Shown piece by piece: positions 1 to 7,920 of a stretch of DNA of 64,000 nt (positions are counted from its first letter, which is position 1; each line of letters starts with the position of its first letter). Under the pieces are notes generated by a model. That model was not told the origin of the DNA and made no database searches. It worked only from the letters and a program-made list of their open reading frames with translations. The translations under genes and the position numbers were made by a program. The stretch is from Mycobacterium sp. 1274761.0 (GTDB lineage Bacteria > Actinomycetota > Actinomycetes > Mycobacteriales > Mycobacteriaceae). The stretch spans positions 22,247 to 86,246 of the forward strand of contig NZ_LZMC01000088.1 in the NCBI RefSeq assembly GCF_001668615.1. Reading direction: 5' to 3'.

Positions 1-96
1 CTGATCCCGCTGCTGGATGCGGCCTACCCGCGCCGGGGCGACGGCCGCACCTTCTTCCCGTTCCGGCGGGTGTTCATCGTCGCGCAGGTCAGCTAG
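1..96 (+). CDS. tam: Trans-aconitate 2-methyltransferase, C-terminal end (partial)
   Basis: Only the last 31 codons are present; the start lies left of the window. The readable tail ends in YPRRGDGRTFFPFRRVFIVA, which fits the C-terminal strand of Tam-type SAM-dependent methyltransferases (methyl transfer to trans-aconitate). The identification is supported by context: in M. tuberculosis, tam (Rv0294) sits next to the Stf0 (Rv0295c) and sulfatase (Rv0296c) genes, and both follow here. Its stop codon overlaps the end of the convergent cysNC gene by 4 nt. With so little sequence the family call rests on tail resemblance and synteny. Confidence 0.6.
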   Translation: MIPLLDAAYPRRGDGRTFFPFRRVFIVAQVS

Positions 97-1949
97 CGCC
101 GCTGGTTGAGTAGGTCGATCACCTTGGCGACCAATTCGTCGAGGTCTGCGCCGGTGGTGTCGAGCACAAGATCGGGATTCTCCGGTGGCTCATACGGTGC
201 GTCGACGCCGGTGAGCCCCCTGAGTTCCCCGGCGCGCGCCCGCGCATACAGCCCCTTGGGGTCTCGTTTCTCGCATTCGGCCAACGACGTCGACACGTAG
301 ACCTCGATGAACGGCAGCTTCGCGGCGTCGCTGAGCGCGCGGGCGATCTCCCGGTCGGACTTCAGCGGCGACACCAGCGACGCCAGCGCCACCACGCCCG
401 CGTCGGCGAACAACCGGGTGAGATGGCCTACGCGGCGGATGTTCTCGGCGCGGTCGCCAGCCGAGAATCCGAGGTCGTCGGACAGCCCGTGCCGGATGTT
501 GTCGCCGTCGAGGAGGTAAGCGACATCACCGGACTCGACAAGCGCGCGTTCGACAGCGACCGCGATCGTCGACTTTCCCGAGGCGGGCAGACCGGTGAAC
601 CAAATAGTCGCGCCCCGTTGGCCCGTGGCCGCCCAGCGGTGTGAACGGTCCAATGCCGAGGGATGCCAACGGATGTCGTTGCGTGTCTGCAGGCCCGGTT
701 TGACTTCGCGGGGCTCGACGATGGTGCCGGCGCCGACGGTGTCGTTGGTGGTCTCGTCGATGAGGATGAATGCGCCGCTGTCCCGGTTGTCGGTGTAGGC
801 GTCGGAGACGACGACCGAGCTGGTACGCAGCGTGACCGAACCGATGTCGTTGAGCACCAACTCAACCGGGTTGTCTTGCTCGTCGAGCGTCTCTGGGTCC
901 AAGCGGGAGTGCAGCGCCTGCACGGTGGCCCGCACGGTCCTGGTGCCCTGTTTGAGTGCGAGCCGGTCGCCGGCCCTCAGCGGATGGTCGGCGAACCAGC
1001 AGACCGTGGCCTCCAATTCCCTGGCCAGCACGGGCAGCACCGCGTCCTCGGCGCCGCTGACGAAGACGTCGCCGCGGCCGACATCGATGTCGTCGGCCAG
1101 CTCGATCGAAACCGACAGCGGTGCAACGGCTGTCGTGCGGTCGTCGTCGAGGGTGTCGACGACGGTGACGGTCGACCGGGTTCCTGCGGGCAGGCTCACG
1201 ACGGTGTCTCCGACCTCAAGCGTGCCCGCCGACAGCCGTCCGGTGTAGCGCCTGCGCTGTTCGGCCGAGGGCCGCGAGACCCATTGCACCGGCAGCCGCA
1301 GCTTCTGCGGTTCCGGTTGCGGCGCCGTCAACTCGACCCCCTCGAGGTACTCGAGCAGCGTGGGGCCCTCGTAGAAGGGCGTGTTCTCGGATCGGTGTAC
1401 GACGTTGTCGCCGAGCTTGGCGGCGATCGGGATCACGGTGACATCGAGGCCGCCGAGTCGGGCGGCCATCTGGCGCAGTTCTTGCTCGACCTCGAGATAG
1501 CGTTCCTTGCTGAAGTCCACCAGGTCAAACTTGTTCACCGTGGCGACAAAGTGCTTGATTCCTAGTAGCTTTGCGATCCTGGCGTGCCTGCGGGTCTGCC
1601 GCAGCACACCGGCGCGCGCGTCGACCAGCAGCACCGCCACGTGTGCGTTGGACGCGCCGGTGAACATGTTCCGCGTGTAACGCTCGTGCCCCGGTGTGTC
1701 GGCGAGGATGTAGCTGCGGGTCTCGGTGGAGAAGAAGCGGTACGCGACGTCGATCGTGATGCCCTGCTCGCGTTCGGCGCGCAGACCGTCGGAGAGCGCA
1801 GCCAGATCGGCGACGCCCTCCTCATCGGTGACGGCTTCCAGGTGATCGGTCGGCAGGCTGTCGGTGTCGTGCAACAACCGCCCGATGAGCGTGCTCTTAC
1901 CGTCGTCGACCGAGCCCGCGGTGGTGATGCGCAGCAGCTGGCGTGTCAT
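93..1949 (-). CDS. cysNC: Bifunctional sulfate adenylyltransferase subunit 1 / adenylylsulfate kinase (CysN-CysC)
   Basis: This 618-aa protein fuses a GTPase and an APS kinase. CysN, with CysD, makes adenosine 5'-phosphosulfate from sulfate and ATP, driven by GTP hydrolysis; CysC phosphorylates it to PAPS. The N-terminal EF-Tu-like domain has the P-loop GSVDDGKST (residues 12-20) and DTPGH switch motif. The C-terminal kinase has its own P-loop GLPASGKST near residue 453, followed by DGDNIRHGL. The fused form is usual in actinobacteria. The ATG overlaps the cysD stop by one base (TGATG), so translation is probably coupled. It is the last gene of the sulfatase-stf0-cysD-cysNC operon. Confidence 0.95.
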   Translation of the reverse strand: MTRQLLRITTAGSVDDGKSTLIGRLLHDTDSLPTDHLEAVTDEEGVADLAALSDGLRAEREQGITIDVAYRFFSTETRSYILADTPGHERYTRNMFTGASNAHVAVLLVDARAGVLRQTRRHARIAKLLGIKHFVATVNKFDLVDFSKERYLEVEQELRQMAARLGGLDVTVIPIAAKLGDNVVHRSENTPFYEGPTLLEYLEGVELTAPQPEPQKLRLPVQWVSRPSAEQRRRYTGRLSAGTLEVGDTVVSLPAGTRSTVTVVDTLDDDRTTAVAPLSVSIELADDIDVGRGDVFVSGAEDAVLPVLARELEATVCWFADHPLRAGDRLALKQGTRTVRATVQALHSRLDPETLDEQDNPVELVLNDIGSVTLRTSSVVVSDAYTDNRDSGAFILIDETTNDTVGAGTIVEPREVKPGLQTRNDIRWHPSALDRSHRWAATGQRGATIWFTGLPASGKSTIAVAVERALVESGDVAYLLDGDNIRHGLSDDLGFSAGDRAENIRRVGHLTRLFADAGVVALASLVSPLKSDREIARALSDAAKLPFIEVYVSTSLAECEKRDPKGLYARARAGELRGLTGVDAPYEPPENPDLVLDTTGADLDELVAKVIDLLNQRR

Positions 1950-2875
1950 CAGAAATACCCTTCCCGCTTACGGTCTTCCATCGCGGCTGCCGACGTCCGG
2001 TCATCGGCACGGGTTTCGCCTCGCTCGGACACGGTGGCCGCAGAGATCTCCTCGATCACCCGCTCGATGTCGGTGGCGGTCGATCGCACCGCGCCGGTGA
2101 TGGTCAGGTCACCGACCGTGCGGTAGCGCACCCATTCAACCGATGAGGTTTCGCCGTCGGTCGGTCCGGCGTACTCCGACACCGCGAGCAAGATGCCGTC
2201 GCGTTCGAACACCTCGCGCTCGTGGGCGAAGTAAATCGACGGCAGCTCAAGGTTTTCCAACTGGATGTAACGCCAGACGTCGAGCTCGGTCCAGTTGCTC
2301 AGCGGGAATACCCGCACCTGCTCGCCCTTCTTGATCCGGCCGTTGTAGAGCGACCACGGTTCCGGGCGCTGCGCCCGCGGGTCCCACTGGCCGAATTCGT
2401 CGCGGAAGCTCAGGATGCGCTCCTTGGCTCGCGCGCGCTCCTCGTCGCGGCGGGCGCCGCCGAACGCGGCGTCGAAGCCGGCCTCCTCCAGCGCGTCGAG
2501 CAGCGTACGGGTCTGTTGCCGGTTGCGCGACGCGCCCGGCCCAGGGTCGGGCACGCGGCCTTTGTCGATGGATTCCTGAACAGACGCGACGATGAGCTTG
2601 TGTCCCTCCCCGGTGACTCGGCGATCCCGGAACTCGATCACCTCGTCGAAGTTGTGTCCGGTATCGACGTGCATGACCGGAAACGGCAGAAGAGAGGGCC
2701 GAAAAGCCTTCTCCGCCAACCGCAGAAGTACAATCGAGTCCTTACCGGCGGAAAACAGCAATACGGGGCGCTCGAGCTCCGCTACCACCTCCCGGATGAT
2801 GTGCACGGCCTCCGCCTCGAGCAACCGGAGCTCGTCGACGTGCAGGGTGTCGTAATTCGTGGCAGTCGTCGTCAT
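1949..2875 (-). CDS. cysD: Sulfate adenylyltransferase subunit 2 (CysD)
   Basis: CysD is the ATP-pyrophosphatase subunit of ATP sulfurylase and works with CysN. The 308-aa product carries the PP-loop as FSAGKDSIVLLRLAEKAF near residue 42 and the family's VMHVDTGHNFDEVIEFRD and GGARRDEERARAKER segments. The open frame runs further upstream, but the ATG at 2875 gives the normal family length and overlaps the stf0 stop as ATGA (4 nt), the classic coupled-translation arrangement. Upstream reading would be shadow sequence of stf0. In M. tuberculosis the cysDN genes lie elsewhere, so their placement here beside a sulfotransferase is notable. Confidence 0.95.
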   Translation of the reverse strand: MTTTATNYDTLHVDELRLLEAEAVHIIREVVAELERPVLLFSAGKDSIVLLRLAEKAFRPSLLPFPVMHVDTGHNFDEVIEFRDRRVTGEGHKLIVASVQESIDKGRVPDPGPGASRNRQQTRTLLDALEEAGFDAAFGGARRDEERARAKERILSFRDEFGQWDPRAQRPEPWSLYNGRIKKGEQVRVFPLSNWTELDVWRYIQLENLELPSIYFAHEREVFERDGILLAVSEYAGPTDGETSSVEWVRYRTVGDLTITGAVRSTATDIERVIEEISAATVSERGETRADDRTSAAAMEDRKREGYF

Positions 2876-3669
2876 GTCGGCAGCCCCTCCTTCTCGGCAT
2901 CGGCCCGGTAGCGGTCGACCCAGTCGTCGGACCGTTGATCCGCCTGGCGTTCGAGGACCGGAGCCGGCGCCAGCCGCCGGTCCTGGCCCAGCGCCTCGAG
3001 GATGTCGCCCACGATCGAGGTCAGGTTGCGCCACAGTACGGGGTAGGAAATCTCCATCGGAGAGACGCCTTCCTCGTCGAACCAGGCCCGCCAGCCCTTC
3101 TCCTGCTCGCGCAGCATGGTGATGACGTGGGCGATCGCACCGGGGTGGTACTCGGCCCGGGAGTCCCGAATCGGGTCCGGGCGGCCGCGCCATACCCGTG
3201 TCTGCACCGCTCGCCAGAAGGAAACGGCTTGGGACACAACGTCGGGACGATAGACGTGGATGAGCAGAGGGTCGCTGCCGATGACATCGCGGATCGCGGA
3301 AAGCAGACCCCTGCCGGAGCGGTCCGGTAGGCCCTCGGCGCGCTGCAACAACAGGGGGGTCTGGTTCCACATCAGCTTGCCGCCCCAGATTCCGTTCGGT
3401 GTTCGGCCCACGGTGCGGATGTAGTCGCGCCAGATCTCGGGCGGTGCGAGGTCGGGCTTGCCCTCGTCGAGCGGGTCGAGCAGTCGAAGGATCGATTCGT
3501 CTTCCACCCCTTCGAACCATTGCCGCGGCTGGGGGGACTGGCTGGTGCTGGGAAGATACTGAAAGAACTCGCCCGGTTCGCCGGCAACGCCTGTCGCCCT
3601 GAGGGATTCGACGAGCAGTGTGCTGCCGCTGCGTTGCGACGCGAGTACCAAATATGCGGATGCCGCCAT
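2872..3669 (-). CDS. stf0: Stf0-family sulfotransferase (trehalose 2-sulfotransferase type)
   Basis: The 265-aa product begins with the 5'-phosphosulfate-binding loop LASQRSGSTLLVESL (about residues 9-23), followed by a GEFFQYLP segment typical of Stf0. Stf0 enzymes transfer sulfate from PAPS to trehalose; in M. tuberculosis this is the first committed step of sulfolipid-1. The gene lies 7 nt after the sulfatase and overlaps cysD by 4 nt, so the enzyme and its PAPS supply are co-expressed. Trehalose as the substrate is inferred from the family. Few other actinobacterial Stf0 proteins have been assigned substrates, so a different acceptor cannot be excluded. Confidence 0.88.
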   Translation of the reverse strand: MAASAYLVLASQRSGSTLLVESLRATGVAGEPGEFFQYLPSTSQSPQPRQWFEGVEDESILRLLDPLDEGKPDLAPPEIWRDYIRTVGRTPNGIWGGKLMWNQTPLLLQRAEGLPDRSGRGLLSAIRDVIGSDPLLIHVYRPDVVSQAVSFWRAVQTRVWRGRPDPIRDSRAEYHPGAIAHVITMLREQEKGWRAWFDEEGVSPMEISYPVLWRNLTSIVGDILEALGQDRRLAPAPVLERQADQRSDDWVDRYRADAEKEGLPT

Positions 3670-3676
3670 TACCTAC

Positions 3677-5053
3677 CTAACTGATCTGACTGTGGTCGTC
3701 TTCGATGCCGCGGTCGGCGGCGATGGCGGACCGGCTGGTGATCCGTGGACCGTGGATGCGCAGATAGGTCTCGGTGTAGCGCTCCGAAATACGGGTGCCC
3801 GCGAAATCGGACGGGATGACGTCGTTGGTCTTCTGCCGCCAGTCATTTAACAACAGCGCCAGATCGTTGGCGATCGCCTCCGCCTTGTCGGTCGCTTCCG
3901 GCCCGAGCAGGTTGTGCGATTCGCCCGGGTCTTCGAGCAGGTCGTACAGCTCGCGCTCGGGGCGTCGGCCGGCTGTCAGCGGCGCGACGGCCAGGCCAGG
4001 AGCGGTGTCGGCGATATCCCAGGGGAGGTCGAGAAGTGGCCGCGGTGCGTAGTTCTCGATGTAGCTGTATTCCTTTGTGCGAATGGCTCTTATCGGATCA
4101 AAGGAGTCGTGGTAGGTCTTGGTCGTGTAGACCTCGGCGCGAACCGGCGGCTCGTCCTCGGCGGGGGCGAGCAGGTGTGCGGCATGTGAGATTCCCTCGA
4201 CGTCGGAGGGCACGTCGACCCCGAGCAGCTCCAGCACTGTCGGCAGCAGATCCACGCCGCTGAACAGCTCGTCGTACACCTGCGGCGAGTGCCGCTCGCG
4301 CGGCGGTCGGACGATCAGCGCGATGCCGGTGCCGGCGTCATACAGCGTCGACTTGGCGCGCGGCAGCGCCGGGCCGTGGTCGGTCATGAACACCACCCAG
4401 GTCGAGCGGTCCAACCCGGTCGCCGACAACTCGTCGAGCAGCTCGCCGACGGCTGCGTCGGCGACGGTGATCGCACCGTAGAAGTCGGCGAGGTCCTGGC
4501 GGACGGCATCGGTGTCGGGCAGATAGTCCGGCACCTCGACGGCGGTTCGGTCGGCGGGTTCGTAGCGGTCGGGCGGATACGGCCGGTGGGTTTCGAAGAA
4601 GCCCGTCGTCAGCAGGAACGGCTGCCGCGGCGCGTGGCGCAGCCATTCGGTCGCGCGTTCGACGACGTACTCGCAGTAGGAGTTCGAGACGTCGTACTCG
4701 TCGAAGCCCAGGCGGCTCGGGTACGACGTCTCGTGCTGCATGCCGAACAGGGCGGAATACCAACCCGCGTCCGACAGGATCTCGGGCAGCGTCCGGACAT
4801 CGGCGCGGTACTCCCAGCCGTGGTGGGCCAGCCCGACGAGTCCGTTGCTGTGCGGATAGCGGCCGGTGAACAAGGATCCGCGCGACGGCGAGCACAACGG
4901 CGCGGTGGCATGCGCGCGGTTGAACAGCACGCCCTCGGCGGCGAGCTGGTCGAGCCGCGGGCTGGACACATCGGGGTGGCCGTAGACACCGAGATAACGG
5001 CCGAGGTCGTGCCAGTGCACGATCAGCACGTTGTCTTTCGGTCGGTCGGTCAC
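3677..5053 (-). CDS. Type I sulfatase (formylglycine-dependent)
   Basis: The 458-aa product has the formylglycine motif CSPSR with the modifiable Cys at residue 54 (APLCSPSRGSLFTGRYPHSNG region), so a type I sulfatase hydrolysing sulfate esters is predicted. The N-terminal metal site reads IVHWHDLG rather than the common DDLG, a variant also remembered for the Rv0296c group. No signal peptide is visible, suggesting cytoplasmic action. The GTG at 5053 is chosen because AGAAAGGA precedes it; the frame extends 153 codons upstream without sulfatase-like sequence. It is first in the operon with stf0, cysD and cysNC, so it may recycle or edit sulfated metabolites. Confidence 0.88.
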   Translation of the reverse strand: MTDRPKDNVLIVHWHDLGRYLGVYGHPDVSSPRLDQLAAEGVLFNRAHATAPLCSPSRGSLFTGRYPHSNGLVGLAHHGWEYRADVRTLPEILSDAGWYSALFGMQHETSYPSRLGFDEYDVSNSYCEYVVERATEWLRHAPRQPFLLTTGFFETHRPYPPDRYEPADRTAVEVPDYLPDTDAVRQDLADFYGAITVADAAVGELLDELSATGLDRSTWVVFMTDHGPALPRAKSTLYDAGTGIALIVRPPRERHSPQVYDELFSGVDLLPTVLELLGVDVPSDVEGISHAAHLLAPAEDEPPVRAEVYTTKTYHDSFDPIRAIRTKEYSYIENYAPRPLLDLPWDIADTAPGLAVAPLTAGRRPERELYDLLEDPGESHNLLGPEATDKAEAIANDLALLLNDWRQKTNDVIPSDFAGTRISERYTETYLRIHGPRITSRSAIAADRGIEDDHSQIS

Positions 5054-5193
5054 TGCAGGTCCTTTCTGGTCGCCGGTACACCAAACCGATCGGTGGCCGT
5101 TCGCGCAACCGTTTCGCTCACTCGGAGTTATCCACAGTTGCGGATTCATACACAGGTTTCCTCTGGAGCGGGTGTTGAGGCTGGTCATAGTCG

Positions 5194-6714
5194 GTGACCG
5201 TCGATAACTTCGAAAACATGTTCGCTGTGCTTGTGGCGACCGCTTCCACCGCTGTCGGTGGTGCAGCGGTTGGTGGGTGGGCGCGGGTGGAGAACGCGGC
5301 GTGCGCGCGGCGGTTGTCGGCGATGGCCGACATGCTGGAGGCGCGCTGGGCTGAAGATGGCTCGACGGATCGCGAGCAGTGGTGTTTCGACAACTGGAAC
5401 GCCGTCGCCGCCGAGGTCGCGGCATCCTATGAAGTGTCGCTGGGTGTCGCCTCTCACCAACTGTTGGTTGCGCTGGCGTTGCGCGAGCGGCTGCCGCGGC
5501 TGGCGGAGGCATTCGCCACCGGGCGGGTCACTTTTCGGATGGTCTCCACGATCGTCAACCGCACCGCCCTGGTCACCGATCCGCAGATACAGGCCAAGAT
5601 CGACGTCGACGTCGCGGCTGCCGTCGCGGGGTGGGGTGCGCTGCCGCAAGCCAAGGTGGAGACGGCCATCGATGACTGGGTGGAGCGCTATGACCCGTTG
5701 GCGGTGCGGCGAATGGAGTCCCACGCCCGCGGGCGACATGTCGACAAGCACAGCGACGGCGGTGGCACCTCCACCATCGAGGCGGTCCTGTTGGCGCATG
5801 ACGCAGAGGCCGTCGATGCACGACTTGACGCCATGGCGCGCAAGGTGTGCGAGGCCGACCCGCGCACGCTGGATCAACTCCGCGCCGACGCGCTGGGCGC
5901 GTTAGGGCATGGCTTCGATCATCTGGCCTGCTTGTGCGGATCAGACGACTGCTCGGCAGCCGGTGTGCAACCCAACGCCGTGGTCATCCATGTGATCGCC
6001 GAGCAGAAATCCCTCACCGACGACACCCCGGTCGTTCTGGACGGGGAAAACCCCGACAAGCACAGCCAACCAGTACCGCCGCCGACCGGGCCGGCGCGCA
6101 CACCGGCTGCGGTGATGATCGCAGGCGCAGTCCTGCCTGCTCCCTTGCTGGCGGCCAGGATCGCCGCCGGCGCCACCATCCGCGCGCTCGTGCACCCCGG
6201 CAGTGCGCCGCCCGAACCGAGGTACCGCCCCTCGGCCACACTCAGTCGGTTCATCCGGTGTCGCGATATGACCTGCCGGTTTCCCGGGTGCACCAAGCCC
6301 GCGCACCTCTGCGACTTGGATCATACGATCGCCTATCCGGTGGGCCCCACCTGCGCGTCGAACGTGAAATGCCTCTGTCGAGAACATCATTTGTTGAAAA
6401 CGTTCTGGTCGGGACCTCAGGGTTGGCGCGATGAACAACTACCCGACGGCACCGTCATCTGGACCGACCCGCACCGCCAGACACACCTGACACGACCGGG
6501 CAGTTACGGGCTGTTCCCACAACTGTGCGAACCGACCGCGCCCGCGCACGCCGCGAAGCTCGACCAGGCACCACCAGGCCGCGGCCTGGCCATGCCACGG
6601 CGCCGCCGCACCCGCGCCCAACACCGCGCAGCACGCATCGACGCCGAACGGCGCCGCAACGAGCCATACGCCACCGAACGACTCGCCCAACGCAACAAAC
6701 CCCCGCCCTTCTGA
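5194..6714 (+). CDS. DUF222 / HNH endonuclease-domain protein (13E12 repeat family)
   Basis: The 506-aa protein has an N-terminal DUF222-type helical region and a C-terminal HNH nuclease motif: CRFPGCTKPAHLCDLDHT then CLCREHHLLKTF (about residues 365-408), with paired cysteines for a zinc and the HH-D core. This is the 13E12 family, multicopy in mycobacteria and often variable between strains; its biological role is unknown, though a mobile or selfish element is often suspected. The GTG at 5194 gives the full frame, with an in-frame ATG at 5218 as an alternative. The last 60 residues are very basic. It sits between the sulfatase operon and an Rv0307c-like gene. Confidence 0.85.
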   Translation: MTVDNFENMFAVLVATASTAVGGAAVGGWARVENAACARRLSAMADMLEARWAEDGSTDREQWCFDNWNAVAAEVAASYEVSLGVASHQLLVALALRERLPRLAEAFATGRVTFRMVSTIVNRTALVTDPQIQAKIDVDVAAAVAGWGALPQAKVETAIDDWVERYDPLAVRRMESHARGRHVDKHSDGGGTSTIEAVLLAHDAEAVDARLDAMARKVCEADPRTLDQLRADALGALGHGFDHLACLCGSDDCSAAGVQPNAVVIHVIAEQKSLTDDTPVVLDGENPDKHSQPVPPPTGPARTPAAVMIAGAVLPAPLLAARIAAGATIRALVHPGSAPPEPRYRPSATLSRFIRCRDMTCRFPGCTKPAHLCDLDHTIAYPVGPTCASNVKCLCREHHLLKTFWSGPQGWRDEQLPDGTVIWTDPHRQTHLTRPGSYGLFPQLCEPTAPAHAAKLDQAPPGRGLAMPRRRRTRAQHRAARIDAERRRNEPYATERLAQRNKPPPF

Positions 6715-6726
6715 GCCGGGCCCCTG

Positions 6727-7212
6727 TCAGCCGCCACTGGCGGGGACGCCGACTGCGCGAAGCACGTAGTCGGGCGGGACCTCGAAGGCCAGCGACCGGT
6801 GCGGCAGTTGCGCAAGCACGTCGTCGGGGATCGCCGTCTTGTAGTTCAGCGACAGGTGGCCTTTGAACCTCGGGTCGACGTCACCGATCTCGACCTCGAT
6901 GTGCAGGCCGGTGTCTGCGAGGTCGGCCCTTACCGGTCCGCCCTGCGGTGCATCCCATCGCCGGTCGATCGTGCGACCCGCGAGTTTGGGCACCGACGAC
7001 AATGTGGCCAGCACGCGCTGCGGGGTGAGCACGAGCGAGCCGACGTAGCTCGCGATGTCGGCATGAGCTTTCTTGCCGGGCACTGCCCCGCTGAACCGCC
7101 GCGTGACCGGCACATACTCGGACAACAAGAGGACGCCTTCGGCTTCCACTTGCGTGCGCAGCGCGGTCGGCAACCCACCGATGCGCAGCAGCTTGCGCAG
7201 ATATACGGCCAT
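6727..7212 (-). CDS. Conserved mycobacterial protein, Rv0307c-like
   Basis: This 161-aa protein starts MAVYLRKLLRIGGLPTALRT. It has no recognisable catalytic motif, no signal peptide and no TM helix. The middle contains an alternating hydrophobic pattern that suggests a beta-rich soluble fold. The start at 7212 is chosen because the longer frame upstream reads as the shadow of the divergent PAP2 gene. Size and position beside the PAP2 gene match what I recall of M. tuberculosis Rv0307c-Rv0308, so it is a conserved mycobacterial protein of unknown function. Confidence 0.7.
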   Translation of the reverse strand: MAVYLRKLLRIGGLPTALRTQVEAEGVLLLSEYVPVTRRFSGAVPGKKAHADIASYVGSLVLTPQRVLATLSSVPKLAGRTIDRRWDAPQGGPVRADLADTGLHIEVEIGDVDPRFKGHLSLNYKTAIPDDVLAQLPHRSLAFEVPPDYVLRAVGVPASGG

Positions 7213-7248
7213 AGGTGCACGGTAACCGCAGCGTGGTACTCGTAGGGA

Positions 7249-7920
7249 GTGACACAGCGGAAACCGTGGCTGCTCGGCCTTGCCGCATTCGCGCTGGCGC
7301 TGTATGCGCTGATGTGGGTCGGCTTCGCAGCGCACTGGCACTGGATCGCGGCCACGGACCAGTTCGCGCTCGATCCGCTGTATACCTACGGGCGCTCGCG
7401 GCCGGGGTGGATCGGCGCCTGGGATGTGTTCTGCACGGTGCTGGGGCCGACGGCTTTTCGGCTGATCGCGCTTGTCGTCATCGTCGTCGCGCTGGTGCAC
7501 CGCAACCTGCGCGCGGCGCTGTTTTTGGTCATCAGCGTCGAACTCAGCGGCATCATCACCGAAGCCGCCAAGGCCGCGGTTCACCGCCCGCGACCCGATG
7601 GCGCGTTCGTGGCGGCGTGGGGGTCGTCGTTTCCGTCCGGGCACGCCCTCGGTGTGATGGTCGGCGTGCTGGCGTTGTCGACGCTGTGGTGGCCCCTCGC
7701 GCGGCGGCCGCTGCGGTTCTGGATCGTCTTCATCGGCGCGGTGGTGGTGATCGCTATCGGGGTAGGACGAGTGGTGCTCAACGTGCACCATCCCTCAGAT
7801 GTGTTGGCAGGCTGGGCGCTTGGCTATGTGTGGTTCGTGGTCTGCGTCCTGCTTGTCCCGCCCGCGGTGGCGGTCACGGCAGCGGACGAAACACCGGCAA
7901 CGCCCGGTACTGCACGCTGA
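7249..7920 (+). CDS. PAP2-family membrane phosphatase
   Basis: The 223-aa integral membrane protein has the three PAP2 phosphatase signatures: KAAVHRPRP, FPSGHALG and GRVVLNVHHPSDVLAGW, with the two catalytic histidines in the second and third. Five or six hydrophobic segments surround them. Such enzymes dephosphorylate lipid phosphates such as phosphatidate, prenyl-diphosphates or related carriers at the outer membrane face; the substrate cannot be read from sequence. It resembles Rv0308 by position. Translation starts at GTG 7249. Its 3' end overlaps the convergent PAP2-DagK gene by 47 nt. Confidence 0.88.
   Translation: MTQRKPWLLGLAAFALALYALMWVGFAAHWHWIAATDQFALDPLYTYGRSRPGWIGAWDVFCTVLGPTAFRLIALVVIVVALVHRNLRAALFLVISVELSGIITEAAKAAVHRPRPDGAFVAAWGSSFPSGHALGVMVGVLALSTLWWPLARRPLRFWIVFIGAVVVIAIGVGRVVLNVHHPSDVLAGWALGYVWFVVCVLLVPPAVAVTAADETPATPGTAR

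Noticed and set aside
4289..5197. 302-residue plus-strand open frame across the sulfatase
   Set aside because: No recognisable domain; the opposite strand carries the CSPSR sulfatase motif and an operon.
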